NCBI RefSeq assembly: GCF_014050145.1
Contig: NZ_JACFYF010000017.1
Span: 1-59,746, forward strand
From: Vibrio marinisediminis
GTDB lineage: Bacteria; Pseudomonadota; Gammaproteobacteria; Enterobacterales; Vibrionaceae
Direction of reading: 5' to 3'
Length of the DNA stretch: 59,746 bases
Shown: positions 20,885 through 31,576 of the stretch, in pieces
Numbering within the stretch: position 1 is the first letter of the stretch
Layout: each line of letters starts with the position of its first letter
Position numbers and translations under genes: made by a program
The notes under the pieces: model-generated
What the model saw: only the letters and a program-made list of their open reading frames with translations
Databases searched by the model: none
What the model was told of the DNA's origin: nothing

Positions 20885-22264
20885 TTATCGACCAAATGGG
20901 TTGAATCCACCGCCCATTCCGCCACCCATCATTCCTTGCATATTACGCATCATGCCTTTCATGCCACCCTTCTGCATTTTCTTCATCATCTTTTGCATTT
21001 GAGTGAACTGTTTCAGCAGACGGTTAACATCTTGTACTTGTGTACCAGAACCCGCTGCGATACGTTTTTTACGTGAACCTTTAATCAATTCTGGGCGCTG
21101 ACGCTCTTTCATCGTCATTGAGTTAATGATTGCTTCCATCTGGTGGAACATTTTGTCATCAACTTTATCTTTGACGTTGTCTGGTAAGTTGCTCATGCCT
21201 GGCAGCTTATCCATCATGCCCATCATGCCGCCCATGTTTTGCATCTGACCAAGCTGCTCACGGAAGTCTTCTAAATCGAAGCCTTTCTTTTCTTTGAACT
21301 TCTTCGCCAGCTTTTCAGCTTTTTCGGTATCGACATTACGTTGCAGATCTTCGATAAGCGACAGTACGTCACCCATACCAAGAATACGTGATGCTACACG
21401 ATCAGGGTGGAACGGTTCTAGCGCGTCAGTTTTCTCACCAACACCCAAGAATTTAATTGGCTTACCCGTGATATGACGAACAGACAGCGCAGCACCACCA
21501 CGAGCATCACCATCGACTTTCGTCAGGATCACACCCGTTAATGGTAGAGCATCACCAAAAGCTTTCGCCGTATTCGCCGCATCTTGACCTGTCATTGCAT
21601 CAACAACAAACAGTGTCTCTACTGGTGTAATGGCAGAATGTAGCTCTTGAATCTCTGCCATCATCTGCTCATCGACAGCTAGTCGACCTGCAGTATCGAC
21701 AACCAATACGTCGTAGAATTTTTTCTTCGCGTGGTCGATGGCTGCATTAGCAATATCAATTGGTTTTTGATCTGCCGAAGATGGGAAGAAATCTACGCCC
21801 ACGTCAGTGGCTAAGGTTTCTAGCTGTTTGATCGCCGCAGGGCGATATACGTCAGCAGAAACAACCAGGACTTTCTTCTTGTCGCGCTCTTTTAATAGCT
21901 TAGACAGTTTACCTACCGATGTGGTTTTACCCGCACCTTGTAGACCTGCCATTAAGATCACTGCTGGTGGTTGAGCTGCGAGGTTTAATGCCTCGTTCGA
22001 CTCACCCATAACTGCTTCAAGTTCAGTTTGAACGATCTTAATAAATTCTTGGCCTGGCGTAAGAGATTTAGATACCTCAACACCAACAGCACTCTCTTTA
22101 ACACGCTTAACAAATTCACGCACAACAGGTAGGGCAACATCCGCCTCTAGCAATGCCATGCGCACTTCGCGCAATGTCTCTTTAATGTTGTCTTCAGTAA
22201 GACGCCCTTTACCACTGATGTTTTTCAGGGTGCGGGATAGGCGATCCGTTAAATTATCAAACAT
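20885..22264 (-). CDS. ffh: Signal recognition particle protein Ffh (SRP54)
   Basis: GTPase that binds 4.5S RNA and signal sequences and delivers ribosomes to FtsY at the inner membrane. The 459-residue product has the N domain (1-90), the G domain with GLQGAGKT at 107-114, DTAGR near 190 and TKVDGDARGG near 247, and the Met-rich M domain (about 325-459, many Met-Gly repeats at the C-terminus). It is monocistronic on the minus strand, divergent from ypjD, as in other gamma-proteobacteria. Confidence 0.99.
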   Translation of the reverse strand: MFDNLTDRLSRTLKNISGKGRLTEDNIKETLREVRMALLEADVALPVVREFVKRVKESAVGVEVSKSLTPGQEFIKIVQTELEAVMGESNEALNLAAQPPAVILMAGLQGAGKTTSVGKLSKLLKERDKKKVLVVSADVYRPAAIKQLETLATDVGVDFFPSSADQKPIDIANAAIDHAKKKFYDVLVVDTAGRLAVDEQMMAEIQELHSAITPVETLFVVDAMTGQDAANTAKAFGDALPLTGVILTKVDGDARGGAALSVRHITGKPIKFLGVGEKTDALEPFHPDRVASRILGMGDVLSLIEDLQRNVDTEKAEKLAKKFKEKKGFDLEDFREQLGQMQNMGGMMGMMDKLPGMSNLPDNVKDKVDDKMFHQMEAIINSMTMKERQRPELIKGSRKKRIAAGSGTQVQDVNRLLKQFTQMQKMMKKMQKGGMKGMMRNMQGMMGGGMGGGFNPFGR

Positions 22265-22446
22265 CTTTTTCTCTTCGCTAAATTCGGCGATAAATTATTG
22301 TGAGTATACCTTAGCCAGCCCTTGCTTGGCACTATCCGATTGGAAATTGATATCTCATCTCTCATAATTCAACATCGATCTCCCATAGCCCAAAAGCCGG
22401 ATGCAAGGTATAATTTGTTAAAAATCCACCAGCTTAATCGAGAGTA

Positions 22447-23241
22447 ATGGACAACTTAGTCGCAGTCAGCGCAGCAATTCTCTATATTTTGGCAATTGCT
22501 ACGATCATTCCTGGTTTGGTTCATCAAACGGGTATTCGAGCAAAAACCGTGATGGTTAGTGCCGCACTTGCCTTGGCATTTCATGCTTGGTCTTTAGGTG
22601 ATCTCATCTTGTCCGGTTCAGGGCAGAACTTGAGCATCTTAAATGTGGCATCGCTGATTAGCTTTATCATCTCAATCGTGATGAGTGGCGCCATGCTCAA
22701 AACTCGCATCTGGTTTCTTTTGCCCGTGGTATATAGCTTTTCTGCTATCAACCTTCTGGCGGCAACCCTATTGCCAAGCAGTTACATTACCCACTTCGAG
22801 AATGACCCTAAGCTACTTATCCATATCTCTTTGGCGCTGTTCTCTTACTCTACGCTAACCATTGGCGCTTTGTATGCATTGCAGTTGGCTTGGCTAGACA
22901 ATAGCTTGAAAGCCAAAAAAGCACTGGCCATTAACCCTAATGTGCCGCCACTGATGTTAATTGAACGCCAGTTATTTAAGATCATTTTGATTGGTAACCT
23001 ACTGCTCACGATGACGCTAGCCACCGGCTTTACCTTTGTACAAGATATGTTTGCTCAAGGTAAAGCGCATAAAGCGATACTCTCATTCATTGCTTGGATT
23101 ATTTATTCAGTTCTGATTTGGGGGCACTACCATAAAGGTTGGCGAGGAAAGAAAATCACTTGGTTCGCCGTCGCTGGTGCAACACTACTCACCATTGCCT
23201 ATTTTGGTAGTCGATTCGTTCGAGAGATCATTCTTAATTGA
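22447..23241 (+). CDS. ypjD: Inner-membrane protein YpjD, CcsA/CcmC-like fold
   Basis: Polytopic membrane protein of the cytochrome-c-assembly (CcsA) superfamily. Its role is not established; E. coli ypjD is the neighbour of ffh and corB/yfjD as here. The 264 residues contain about eight hydrophobic segments, His residues facing the membrane edge (FHAWS near 50, LLIHISLALFSY near 126) and the C-terminal WGHYHKGWRGKK segment that is typical of the family. A terminator follows. Confidence 0.93.
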   Translation: MDNLVAVSAAILYILAIATIIPGLVHQTGIRAKTVMVSAALALAFHAWSLGDLILSGSGQNLSILNVASLISFIISIVMSGAMLKTRIWFLLPVVYSFSAINLLAATLLPSSYITHFENDPKLLIHISLALFSYSTLTIGALYALQLAWLDNSLKAKKALAINPNVPPLMLIERQLFKIILIGNLLLTMTLATGFTFVQDMFAQGKAHKAILSFIAWIIYSVLIWGHYHKGWRGKKITWFAVAGATLLTIAYFGSRFVREIILN

Positions 23242-23244
23242 TAG

Positions 23245-23267
23245 AAGGTGCAAGTCGCACCTTTTTT
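23245..23267 (+). terminator. Terminator after ypjD
   Basis: Stem AAGGTGC/GCACCTT with a short loop and a T6 tail, directly after the ypjD stop codon. corB therefore probably has its own promoter. Confidence 0.8.
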
Positions 23268-23304
23268 CATACCCAATATATAGTATGGGATTCTATATTT
23301 ACAA

Positions 23305-23333
23305 TTGACTTACAATGGCTGTTAGGTCATAAA
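23305..23333 (+). promoter_or_regulatory. Candidate corB promoter
   Basis: TTGACT and CATAAA with a 17-bp spacer, about 33 bp before the corB start. The -10 box matches at four of six positions. Confidence 0.4.
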
Positions 23334-23365
23334 TTAAGCTAAACATCAAAAGGAACAGGTTAGTT

Positions 23366-24640
23366 TTGGACGACATATCAACGGGTATCTTATTTGCGCT
23401 ACTCGCGTGTCTCATTGTAATTTCAGGTTATTTCTCAGGTTCAGAAACCGGCATGATGGCCTTGAACCGCTACCGACTAAAGCACTTATCCAAGAGTGGT
23501 CATAAGGGTGCCAAACGAGTAGAAAAACTCCTCGACAGACCGGACCGTTTAATTGGTCTGATTCTGATTGGCAACAACCTCGTTAATATCTTAGCTTCTG
23601 CCATTGCAACCATCCTAGGTATGCGCCTATATGGCGACCTTGGTGTTGCCATCGCAACCGGTGCGCTTACCTTAGTAGTACTGGTGTTTGCAGAGGTCAC
23701 ACCAAAAACATTAGCCGCCCTTTATCCTGAGCGCGTGTCATACGCCAGCAGTATCGTCTTAACCTTACTGATGAAACTGTTGTCACCACTAGTCATCTTC
23801 ATCAATTTTATTACCAATGGTTTTATTCGCATGCTCGGTGTAAAAGCAAGCCATGGCGATGATGACCACCTAAGCTCAGAAGAACTTCGCACTGTGGTTA
23901 ATGAAGCGGGCAGCCTAATTCCACGCCGCCACCAAGATATGCTGGTGTCGATCCTTGATCTAGAAAATGTCACGGTAAATGACATTATGGTGCCGCGTAA
24001 TGAAATTACGGGTATTGATATCAATGATGATTGGAAATCTATTGTACGTCAGCTCACTCACTCACCTCATGGTCGAGTGGTGCTTTATCGAGACCAAATC
24101 GATGAAGCGGTTGGAATGCTTCGCCTTCGAGAAGCGTACCGCTTAATGCTTGAAAAAAATGAGTTTACCAAAGAGCGACTACTTAGAGCTGCCGATGAAG
24201 TTTACTTTATTCCCGAAGGAACGCCCCTTAACGTCCAACTGCTCAAGTTCCAACGTAAGAAACAGCGTATTGGACTGATTGTCGATGAATATGGCGATAT
24301 TATTGGTTTGATTACCTTGGAAGATATATTGGAAGAGATTGTTGGGGAATTCACAACGTCGATTGCACCTAGCCTAGCAGAAGAGATTGTGCCTCAAGGT
24401 GACGGTAGCTTCTTGATTGAAGGGAGTGCCAACATTCGAGATATTAATAAAGGGCTAAAATGGACGCTCCCAACGGATGGTCCTCGTACACTTAATGGAT
24501 TGATCCTTGAACACTTGGAAGATATCCCAGAGAGCCATTTGAGTGTGCAGGTGGCTGGTCACCCGATGGAAGTGGTTGCGCTGGAAGAAAACCGCATTAA
24601 ATTGGTCAAGGTTTTTCCCAAATTCAAACAAGCATCATAA
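23366..24640 (+). CDS. corB: CNNM/CorC-family inner-membrane protein (CorB/YfjD type)
   Basis: Family implicated in magnesium and cobalt efflux or resistance. The 424-residue product has an N-terminal DUF21/CNNM membrane domain (about 1-185, with GSETGMMALN and AEVTPKTLAA motifs), a CBS-domain pair (about 205-330, starting at VNDIMVPRNEI and ending with ITLEDILEEIVGE) and a C-terminal CorC/HlyC transporter-associated domain (about 345-420). Start is TTG at 23366 with AAAGGAACAGG upstream, as homologues also begin MDDIS. In V. cholerae I recall luxS beside this gene; here rpoS follows convergently. Confidence 0.93.
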   Translation: MDDISTGILFALLACLIVISGYFSGSETGMMALNRYRLKHLSKSGHKGAKRVEKLLDRPDRLIGLILIGNNLVNILASAIATILGMRLYGDLGVAIATGALTLVVLVFAEVTPKTLAALYPERVSYASSIVLTLLMKLLSPLVIFINFITNGFIRMLGVKASHGDDDHLSSEELRTVVNEAGSLIPRRHQDMLVSILDLENVTVNDIMVPRNEITGIDINDDWKSIVRQLTHSPHGRVVLYRDQIDEAVGMLRLREAYRLMLEKNEFTKERLLRAADEVYFIPEGTPLNVQLLKFQRKKQRIGLIVDEYGDIIGLITLEDILEEIVGEFTTSIAPSLAEEIVPQGDGSFLIEGSANIRDINKGLKWTLPTDGPRTLNGLILEHLEDIPESHLSVQVAGHPMEVVALEENRIKLVKVFPKFKQAS

Positions 24641-24668
24641 CCTCAGCATCGTTCTCCGTTAAAACTAA

Positions 24669-24696
24669 AAACGCCTTGGCTTGCCAAGGCGTTTTA
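24669..24696. terminator. Bidirectional terminator between corB and rpoS
   Basis: Perfect 11-bp stem AACGCCTTGGC/GCCAAGGCGTT with a TT loop, flanked by A-run and T-run. It serves the convergent corB (+) and rpoS (-) genes. Confidence 0.88.
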
Positions 24697-24713
24697 CTTT
24701 CAATCAGTCATGA

Positions 24714-25697
24714 TTAATCGTCTTCTACACTGAATAGGTTTTCCATACTCAAACCTTGTTTGATTAGGATTTCACGTAGTCGACGTAGACCTTCCACTTG
24801 AATTTGACGGACACGTTCACGAGTTAAATTAATCTCACGCCCCACCTCTTCTAGCGTTGACGGCTCATACCCTAGCAATCCAAAACGGCGTGCTAAAACT
24901 TCTTTCTGCTTAGGGTTAAGCTCATCTAACCAGCTGATAAGCGAATCTTTGATATCGTCATCTTGAGTCGATACTTCTGGGTCTGAGTGCTTCACGTCTG
25001 GAATAATATCCAGTAACGCTTTCTCACCGTCGCCACCGATAGGGGTATCAACTGAACTTATGCGCTCATTTAAACGTAGCATCTTACTTACATCGTCAAC
25101 CGGCTTATCTAGCTGAGTGGCTATCTCTTCTGCGGTTGGCTCATGGTCAAGCTTTTGAGAAAGCTCACGAGCAGTACGCAGGTAAATATTAAGCTCTTTA
25201 ACGACGTGAATAGGCAAACGGATAGTACGAGTTTGGTTCATCAACGCGCGCTCAATGGTCTGACGGATCCACCAAGTTGCGTATGTAGAAAAACGGAAAC
25301 CTCTTTCTGGGTCAAACTTTTCAACCGCTCGAATTAGACCAAGGTTGCCCTCTTCAATAAGGTCAAGTAGTGCTAATCCACGATTGCTGTAACGGCGAGA
25401 TATTTTAACCACTAAACGTAAGTTACTCTCGATCATACGTTTACGAGCAGCTTCGTCACCACGCAATGCACGACGAGCATAAAGTACTTCTTCTTCAGCG
25501 GTTAATAGTGGAGAAAAACCAATTTCTCCGAGGTAAAGTTGAGTGGCATCGAGATTCTTACTCGATACTTCGAATTCTTCTTTGACAGTGTCATTTGATG
25601 ATGCTGGTTTATTTGTATTTTGTTGTCTATTTTCGAACGATTCCATGTTCTCAATATCAAACTCTTCTACTTTTGCTGCTGTGTTGCTGATACTCAT
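24714..25697 (-). CDS. rpoS: RNA polymerase sigma factor RpoS (sigma-38)
   Basis: Stationary-phase and general stress sigma factor. The 327-residue product has region 1.2 ([16 protein letters not shown]), region 2 ([36 protein letters not shown] and [11 protein letters not shown]), region 3, and region 4 with [21 protein letters not shown]. The ribosome binding site GGGGGAGG, 5-6 nt from ATG, is unusually strong. It follows nlpD by 73 bp; in enterobacteria the main rpoS promoter lies inside nlpD, and the same may hold here. Confidence 0.98.
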   Translation of the reverse strand: MSISNTAAKVEEFDIENMESFENRQQNTNKPASSNDTVKEEFEVSSKNLDATQLYLGEIGFSPLLTAEEEVLYARRALRGDEAARKRMIESNLRLVVKISRRYSNRGLALLDLIEEGNLGLIRAVEKFDPERGFRFSTYATWWIRQTIERALMNQTRTIRLPIHVVKELNIYLRTARELSQKLDHEPTAEEIATQLDKPVDDVSKMLRLNERISSVDTPIGGDGEKALLDIIPDVKHSDPEVSTQDDDIKDSLISWLDELNPKQKEVLARRFGLLGYEPSTLEEVGREINLTRERVRQIQVEGLRRLREILIKQGLSMENLFSVEDD

Positions 25698-25770
25698 AGT
25701 GCCTCCCCCTGGCGAGCTAGCAAGACATTTTATACATCTAATGCCCTTGGTCGTCCTCTTCTAGCAAATC

Positions 25771-26694
25771 TTATGGTAAGTAACGCTTCGGATTTACCGA
25801 CTTACCCTGATAGCGAATTTCAAAGTGCAAGCGAACACTGTTGGTTCCAGAACTGCCCATCGTTGCGATTTTTTGGCCAGATTTAACACTTTGACCTTCT
25901 TTTACTAGCAACTGATCGTTGTGCGCATACGCGCTTAAAAATTTATCATTATGTTTTATTATCACGAGGTTTCCGTAACCTCTTAACGCATTTCCTGAAT
26001 AAACGACGGTACCCGCAGCGGTTGATGATATGGATTGTCCTCGCTGTCCTGCGATATCAATCCCTTTATTGCCTTGGTCTCCCGACGAAAAATTCTTAAT
26101 TACTCTCCCTTTCGTTGGCCATAACCATTTGGTAACTTTAACATTATTTGTTGCCGGCTTATTGACGGCATTGTTAACATTTTGTTTACCTTTAGAACCA
26201 ACATACTCCTTTGGTTTAGATTGTTCAACCCCTTTCGTCGTAGCTTTCTGTGCTACTGGTTTAGTATTGCTTGAGGTTGGTTTCGTAACTTGTTGATTTG
26301 AGTTTTTACTCGAAACGATAGGCTTTGCGGTTACAACTGCCGCAGTTGTTGCTGCAGCCGCTTTGGTTGATTTTCCACCAGCCCCTGTTCCTGCATAAGC
26401 TGGAGGCTGGTAAGCAGGCTGCCAAAGTTTTAATTTTTGCCCTGGATAAATGGTGTACGGAACCTGCAAATGGTTATAGCGGACAATCTCATTTACATCA
26501 CGATCAGTAACATAAGCGATGAAATAAAGCGTATCGCCCTTTTCCACTTCGTAATAGCTGCCTCGATAACTGCCTCGTGAGATCGAGTCGTAATCTTTAT
26601 TCAAACTTGATACTGGCGCAGGGGAATGAGCCGCACATCCGGCTAGGGCGCAACTCAACGCAAACATCAATAATGAACGAGATTTATTAGGCAT
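25771..26694 (-). CDS. nlpD: Lipoprotein NlpD, LytM activator of amidases
   Basis: Outer-membrane lipoprotein that activates the cell-separation amidase AmiC in E. coli. The 307-residue precursor has a signal peptide ending in the lipobox LAGC (Cys20), a LysM domain (about 47-91), an Ala/Thr/Lys-rich linker and a C-terminal M23/LytM domain (about 200-300). The domain lacks a catalytic zinc-ligand His: NKGIDIAG replaces HxGxD, as in the non-catalytic activators EnvC and NlpD. It lies 2 bp from pcm. Confidence 0.96.
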   Translation of the reverse strand: MPNKSRSLLMFALSCALAGCAAHSPAPVSSLNKDYDSISRGSYRGSYYEVEKGDTLYFIAYVTDRDVNEIVRYNHLQVPYTIYPGQKLKLWQPAYQPPAYAGTGAGGKSTKAAAATTAAVVTAKPIVSSKNSNQQVTKPTSSNTKPVAQKATTKGVEQSKPKEYVGSKGKQNVNNAVNKPATNNVKVTKWLWPTKGRVIKNFSSGDQGNKGIDIAGQRGQSISSTAAGTVVYSGNALRGYGNLVIIKHNDKFLSAYAHNDQLLVKEGQSVKSGQKIATMGSSGTNSVRLHFEIRYQGKSVNPKRYLP

Positions 26695-26696
26695 GA

Positions 26697-27323
26697 TTAA
26701 GCGAGATCACCTGCAACCAATGGAACAAAACGAACCATTTCGACTAATTCAGATAGGTATTCTTGACCTTGACGAGTAATTTTTAGCAACTGCTGTTCAT
26801 CAACTCCCACAGGGATCACCATAATACCACCGTCTACCAACTGCTCAAGCAATCCATGTGGGATACTTTCTGCAGCAGCCGTTACAATAATGGCATCAAA
26901 AGGGGCTTTCGCCGCCCAGCCTTGCCAACCGTCACCATGCTTCGTTGAAATGTTATAGATATCTAACTGCTTCAAGCGACGCTTTGCATCCCATTGCAGT
27001 GCTTTGATTCGTTCAATGGAATAAACATGGTTAACTAACTGAGCAAGCACGGCGGTTTGATAACCAGAACCTGTACCTACCTCTAGGACTTTACTCTCTT
27101 GTTTTAGTTCAAGAATTTCAGTCATTTTAGCCACAATATATGGCTGAGAGATCGTCTGACCATGACCAATAGGAAGCGCATTATTGTCATAAGCTTGGTG
27201 CATCATCGCTTGAGAAACAAAACTCTCTCGCGGTAGCTTATAAATTGCGTCAAGCACCGCTTGATCTTGAATGCCACTCGCGACAAGCAACTGCATTAAT
27301 TTGTCGGCATGTGGGTTTGCCAT
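26697..27323 (-). CDS. pcm: Protein-L-isoaspartate O-methyltransferase
   Basis: Repairs isoaspartyl damage in ageing proteins using S-adenosylmethionine. The 208-residue product has the family signature [10 protein letters not shown] at 53-62 and the SAM-binding motif [10 protein letters not shown] at 81-90. It sits in the surE-pcm-nlpD-rpoS run, with 2-bp gaps on both sides, a stress-survival cluster conserved in gamma-proteobacteria. Confidence 0.98.
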   Translation of the reverse strand: MANPHADKLMQLLVASGIQDQAVLDAIYKLPRESFVSQAMMHQAYDNNALPIGHGQTISQPYIVAKMTEILELKQESKVLEVGTGSGYQTAVLAQLVNHVYSIERIKALQWDAKRRLKQLDIYNISTKHGDGWQGWAAKAPFDAIIVTAAAESIPHGLLEQLVDGGIMVIPVGVDEQQLLKITRQGQEYLSELVEMVRFVPLVAGDLA

Positions 27324-27325
27324 TA

Positions 27326-28084
27326 CTAATTACCTTTTAACCAATGGGACATTGTCGCAATAGATTCGTGCGCCGTTAAATCAACTTGAAGAGGCGTAAC
27401 AGAAACAAACCCCTGTTCTATCGCGAAGAAATCGGTACCTTCCCCAGCATCTTGTTCTTTCCCTGGAGGACCTAACCAATAGATATCATGCCCTCGAGGA
27501 TCTTTTTGTTTAATCATATCCTCAGCATGGTGACGGGCACCTAAGCGAGTCACTACTGTCCCTGCCAATTCCGAGTATGGACGGTCAGGAATATTGACGT
27601 TCAACAACCGATTGGTTGGGATCGGCTGCTTTAGATGTTGTTGTACTAACTCGATTGCCACTTGCGCCGCCGTAGCAAAATGCTCTTTTCCTGCGAGAGA
27701 AAGAGCAATGGCTTGGACACCCAAGAAATGCCCTTCCATTGCCGCCGCTACGGTACCAGAATAAAGCACATCATCACCCAAATTGGCACCATGATTAATG
27801 CCCGACAATACCAAATCTGGCAAATCATCTTTCATCAGTTCATTTAGTGCAAAATGGACACAATCTGTTGGTGTACCTTGCACTGAATATGTATTGGGTA
27901 CAATTTGCGTTACTCTCAGTGGTTGCTCAAGAGTTAACGAGTTCGATGCACCAGAACGATTTCGGTCTGGTGCGACAATGATAATGTCGGCAAAAGGCTC
28001 AAGAGCTTTAGCGAGGGTATGAATACCCTCAGCATGCACGCCATCATCATTACTTAATAAGATTTTTAAGCGTGATTCACTCAT
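27326..28084 (-). CDS. surE: 5'/3'-nucleotidase SurE
   Basis: Metal-dependent nucleoside monophosphatase and exopolyphosphatase for stationary-phase survival. The 252-residue product has the metal-binding Asp13-Asp14 in [24 protein letters not shown] near 39-51 and [19 protein letters not shown] near 94-112. Its start overlaps the truD stop by 4 bp (ATGA), indicating translational coupling. Confidence 0.98.
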   Translation of the reverse strand: MSESRLKILLSNDDGVHAEGIHTLAKALEPFADIIIVAPDRNRSGASNSLTLEQPLRVTQIVPNTYSVQGTPTDCVHFALNELMKDDLPDLVLSGINHGANLGDDVLYSGTVAAAMEGHFLGVQAIALSLAGKEHFATAAQVAIELVQQHLKQPIPTNRLLNVNIPDRPYSELAGTVVTRLGARHHAEDMIKQKDPRGHDIYWLGPPGKEQDAGEGTDFFAIEQGFVSVTPLQVDLTAHESIATMSHWLKGN

Positions 28085-29127
28085 GAATAAACACGCTCGA
28101 CTTCTACTTCTTCAATAAGCTCACGGACGATTGCAGTAGCAAAACAACCGGAATCTAAAGCAAAACGCAGTGTGACTTCATCACCTTCAACTTGCCATGA
28201 CAAGTTTTGTGCTTTGAGCGCAATTTCACGACGATCGTGACGCATACGGTTACCACGGATCAGCGCCATCAAATCAGGTTCAGCATCAATCTGAGGTTGC
28301 TCTAATTGCAGTGCTTGTGCTTTGGTTGGTAACGCATTGTCACCGGCCATTGCTGCGGTAATCTGGTATTCACCCGCCGTGACTTTCTCGTTTGCAATAG
28401 CCAAGTCCGCGCTCTCAATGAGTAACAACTCATTACCCGCTTGCAGTAAATCACCATCGATCGCTTGATCAAAAGAGCCTTGCTCAATACGAGCAGAAAC
28501 AATCGCATTAAATATCCATGAACGAGCCGCAGAAAGATACAAGCTACGCTTGTTCTGGTTGCGAGTACGGACGTTTTCACGCCCCCAACGACGAGCTTCA
28601 TCGACATTGTTACCATCATGACCAAAACGCTGATTGCCGAAATAATTTGGCACGCCTGTTATCGCCACTTTCTCTAAGCGAGCAAGCACTTCTTCAACGT
28701 CGGTCACTTCCGAGAGCGTTACCACAAACTCATTGCCAACCAGATCACCAGGGCGAAGTTTTTTGTTATGACGATCGGTTGCGACAATATCAATCGATGG
28801 GTATTGCGCTAGGAAAGCACTGAAATCTGGCATTTCACCTTTCGGTAAATGCACACTCAACCACTGCTCTGTTACCGCATGGCGGTCTTTCAAACCCGCC
28901 CAACTAACATCTTTTGATTTAACACCACACGCTTTCGCTAACTCGTTAGCAACGAAGGCTGTGTTTTCGCCCGTCTTGCGGATGCGCACCATTAGGTGTT
29001 CGCCTTCACCCGTAAAATCAAAGCCTAAGTTCTCGTTTACTTGAAAGTGCTCTGGCTTAAGTTTTAATTTGCCTTGAGCCGTTGGCTTGCCATTTAAATA
29101 AGCGAGCGAAGATAAAATATCTGACAT
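28081..29127 (-). CDS. truD: tRNA pseudouridine(13) synthase TruD
   Basis: Makes pseudouridine 13 in tRNA-Glu. The 348-residue product has the catalytic motif [14 protein letters not shown] with Asp81 as nucleophile, and the NYFGNQRFG motif near 154-162 of the TRUD family. I start at MSDILSS (29127), as in homologues; an ATG four codons upstream is possible. It overlaps surE by 4 bp. Confidence 0.96.
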   Translation of the reverse strand: MSDILSSLAYLNGKPTAQGKLKLKPEHFQVNENLGFDFTGEGEHLMVRIRKTGENTAFVANELAKACGVKSKDVSWAGLKDRHAVTEQWLSVHLPKGEMPDFSAFLAQYPSIDIVATDRHNKKLRPGDLVGNEFVVTLSEVTDVEEVLARLEKVAITGVPNYFGNQRFGHDGNNVDEARRWGRENVRTRNQNKRSLYLSAARSWIFNAIVSARIEQGSFDQAIDGDLLQAGNELLLIESADLAIANEKVTAGEYQITAAMAGDNALPTKAQALQLEQPQIDAEPDLMALIRGNRMRHDRREIALKAQNLSWQVEGDEVTLRFALDSGCFATAIVRELIEEVEVERVYS

Positions 29128-29171
29128 GATGGTTTCCATCGCCTAGTACCTGAGGTAACTGGCGATCTAAA

Positions 29172-29651
29172 TTAATTTTGTTTGACCAATAAAACCACCG
29201 CTTCACAAGCGATGCCTTCTTTACGTCCAGTAAAACCAAGGCGCTCTGTCGTGGTTGCTTTCACATTGACATTACCAATCTCGGTTTCCAAATCTTGAGC
29301 AATCGCGGCGCACATACTTTCGATATGTGGCGCCATTTTCGGCGCTTGCGCCATAATGGTGACGTCCGCATTCCCCAGCAAGTAGCCTTGCTCTCTTACG
29401 CGGCGATAAACATCACGCAGCAGCATTCGGCTATCTGCGCCTTTCCATTTATCATCGGTATCGGGGAAGTGACGTCCAATATCACCAGCAGCGATGGCGC
29501 CAAGTAATGCATCACAAAGCGCATGCAGAGCAACATCACCATCAGAATGAGCAATTAAACCCTGCTCATAAGGAATAGCAACACCACCAATAATTACCGG
29601 ACCTTCACCACCAAATTTATGTACATCGAAGCCGTGACCAATTCGCATCAT
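29172..29651 (-). CDS. ispF: 2-C-methyl-D-erythritol 2,4-cyclodiphosphate synthase
   Basis: Fifth step of the MEP isoprenoid pathway. The 159-residue trimeric enzyme has zinc ligands Asp9 and His11 in [27 protein letters not shown] near 35-52, FPDTD and [16 protein letters not shown] at the C-terminal end. Three bases separate it from ispD, the usual pairing. ATG 29648 (second Met) is an alternative start. Confidence 0.97.
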   Translation of the reverse strand: MMRIGHGFDVHKFGGEGPVIIGGVAIPYEQGLIAHSDGDVALHALCDALLGAIAAGDIGRHFPDTDDKWKGADSRMLLRDVYRRVREQGYLLGNADVTIMAQAPKMAPHIESMCAAIAQDLETEIGNVNVKATTTERLGFTGRKEGIACEAVVLLVKQN

Positions 29652-29654
29652 AGG

Positions 29655-30362
29655 TTATCCTTTATTTCGCTCAAGATAGAACTCTGCTAACGCCAAATCT
29701 TCAGGTTGGGTAATCTTGATATTATCCGCCGAACCTTGGACTAAAGCGGGGTGATAACCCGCCCACTCCAGCGCCGATGCCTCATCAGTAATGATAGCAC
29801 CCTCGGCTAAAGCCTCAGATAAAGTGCGCGTCAGTAGAGCAGCTCTAAACATTTGTGGGGTTAACGCATGCCACAACGCTTCACGATCAACGGTATGTTC
29901 AATATTATTATTTCCGTTTGCTCGTTTCATCGTATCACGCACTGGGGAAGCCAAAATACCGCCAACTTCATGCGTTTGTGATACGTCGATCAGTGTATTT
30001 ATATCTGCTTCGCGAACACATGGTCGCGCCGCATCATGCACCATCACCCACTCACCGAGTTGATGTTGCTGCACGTATTGTAAACCGGATAATACCGAGT
30101 CAGCGCGCTCTCGCCCACCGGAAACTCTTACCACATCAGGATGTGTGGCAATTGCCAACTCAGAAAAATATGGGTCACCGTCGGTAATGGCAACCACCAC
30201 TTTATTTATTCGAGGGTGATCGAGAAGTTTAAGCAGTGTGTGTTCTAATACCGTTAGCCCGCCAATCATTAAATATTGTTTAGGCTTGCCGGCTTTCATT
30301 CGGCTGCCGACACCCGCAGCAGGCACAATAGCAACAATCGAATCAGAGGGATTAATCATCAT
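29655..30362 (-). CDS. ispD: 2-C-methyl-D-erythritol 4-phosphate cytidylyltransferase
   Basis: Third step of the MEP pathway; transfers CMP from CTP to MEP. The 235-residue product has the nucleotide-binding [17 protein letters not shown] motif near 14-30 and VHDAARPCV near 108-116. Its start codon overlaps the ftsB stop by one base, and ispF follows at 3 bp: a tight ftsB-ispD-ispF-truD-surE-pcm-nlpD chain. Confidence 0.98.
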   Translation of the reverse strand: MMINPSDSIVAIVPAAGVGSRMKAGKPKQYLMIGGLTVLEHTLLKLLDHPRINKVVVAITDGDPYFSELAIATHPDVVRVSGGRERADSVLSGLQYVQQHQLGEWVMVHDAARPCVREADINTLIDVSQTHEVGGILASPVRDTMKRANGNNNIEHTVDREALWHALTPQMFRAALLTRTLSEALAEGAIITDEASALEWAGYHPALVQGSADNIKITQPEDLALAEFYLERNKG

Positions 30363-30643
30363 TATTGCTCTTCCTCTCCAATCATGCGGTAAAAGGTTTC
30401 ACCCTCTTTAACCATGCCAAGTTCATGTCTTGCGCGTTCTTCAATGGCATCAAGCCCCTGACGCAAGTCATCAATCTCGGCAAACATCTCGTTGTTACGG
30501 GATGTCAGGCTCGCATTAACTTGTTTTTGTACTTCAATCTCAGAGCTAACGGTTTGATAGTCAACCATACCGTTTTTACCCTGCCACCAGGTGTACTGAA
30601 GCCAGCCTAAAAGTAACAATAAGATCAGTGCAAAAGCTCGCAT
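30362..30643 (-). CDS. ftsB: Cell division protein FtsB
   Basis: Bitopic inner-membrane protein that joins FtsL and FtsQ in the divisome. The 93 residues have a short cytoplasmic N-terminus, one membrane segment (about 4-20, [17 protein letters not shown]), a periplasmic coiled coil (about 30-65) and the conserved [16 protein letters not shown] region. It is the first gene of the chain leading to rpoS. Confidence 0.97.
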   Translation of the reverse strand: MRAFALILLLLLGWLQYTWWQGKNGMVDYQTVSSEIEVQKQVNASLTSRNNEMFAEIDDLRQGLDAIEERARHELGMVKEGETFYRMIGEEEQ

Positions 30644-30750
30644 AAAATTTTGTTAGAAAAGAGAAAAAGAAAGACCACATATATACCACAATGTCGCGAT
30701 TGGCGCGAGATTGGGTTGATATGCGGTCTCAGAAGGATCGGTTAAATTGA

Positions 30751-31554
30751 TTAGTTTATTGCAAGAAAAGCAAACAAACCGACACCAAGAAGAAGGCGAT
30801 AAATCACAAATGGGGTCATGCCCATATGCGAAATCATCTTCAAGAAGAAGTGAATACAAATATAGGCACTGATGAACGAGGTAATGATACCAGTGACTAA
30901 GAAGCCAAAGTGAACTGGCTCACCACTTGTCACCAACTGCATCCCCAAGTAACCACCTGCTAATAAGATGATTGGGATCGACATTAAGAATGAGAAGCGA
31001 GCCGCGGCTTCTCGGGTAAAGCCAAGATAAAGAGCGGCGGTAATTGTCGCCCCTGAACGAGACGTACCAGGGATCATTGCTAATGCTTGAGCAACACCAA
31101 TAAACAAGGCTTTTTTCCATGTCGCTTGGTATTCATCATCTTCAAGGGCTGACTTTTTATCAACGTACCAAAGTAACAAACCAAAAATGATCGTTGTCAC
31201 AGCGATGATCCAAGCACTACGCAAATAGATCTCAATGATGTCTTTCATCAATAGACCAAAGATACAAGCTGGGATTGTCGCTAAAAAGATCATCCATGCG
31301 AGCTTGGCTTCTTTACTTCGATTACCTTTAAAAATCGAACCAAAGAAGGCTCTTAATAAACTGACAACTTCACTACGGAAGTAGATCATGACCGCCGCTA
31401 GCGTTCCGACATGAACAGCAACATCAAATGCCAAGCCCTGATCTTCCCAACCTAATACTACCGACGGCAAAATTAAGTGGGCAGAACTCGATATAGGCAA
31501 AAATTCAGTAAAACCCTGAATCAACGCCAATATAAACGCTTCAAAATAACTCAT
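30751..31554 (-). CDS. uppP: Undecaprenyl-diphosphate phosphatase UppP (BacA)
   Basis: Polytopic inner-membrane phosphatase that regenerates undecaprenyl phosphate for peptidoglycan and O-antigen synthesis and contributes to bacitracin resistance. The 267-residue product has the two signature motifs [15 protein letters not shown] near 14-28 and [18 protein letters not shown] near 164-181, plus about eight membrane segments. It lies 22 bp downstream of folK. Confidence 0.98.
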   Translation of the reverse strand: MSYFEAFILALIQGFTEFLPISSSAHLILPSVVLGWEDQGLAFDVAVHVGTLAAVMIYFRSEVVSLLRAFFGSIFKGNRSKEAKLAWMIFLATIPACIFGLLMKDIIEIYLRSAWIIAVTTIIFGLLLWYVDKKSALEDDEYQATWKKALFIGVAQALAMIPGTSRSGATITAALYLGFTREAAARFSFLMSIPIILLAGGYLGMQLVTSGEPVHFGFLVTGIITSFISAYICIHFFLKMISHMGMTPFVIYRLLLGVGLFAFLAIN

Positions 31555-31576
31555 TAAAAACTCATTAAAGATTCAT

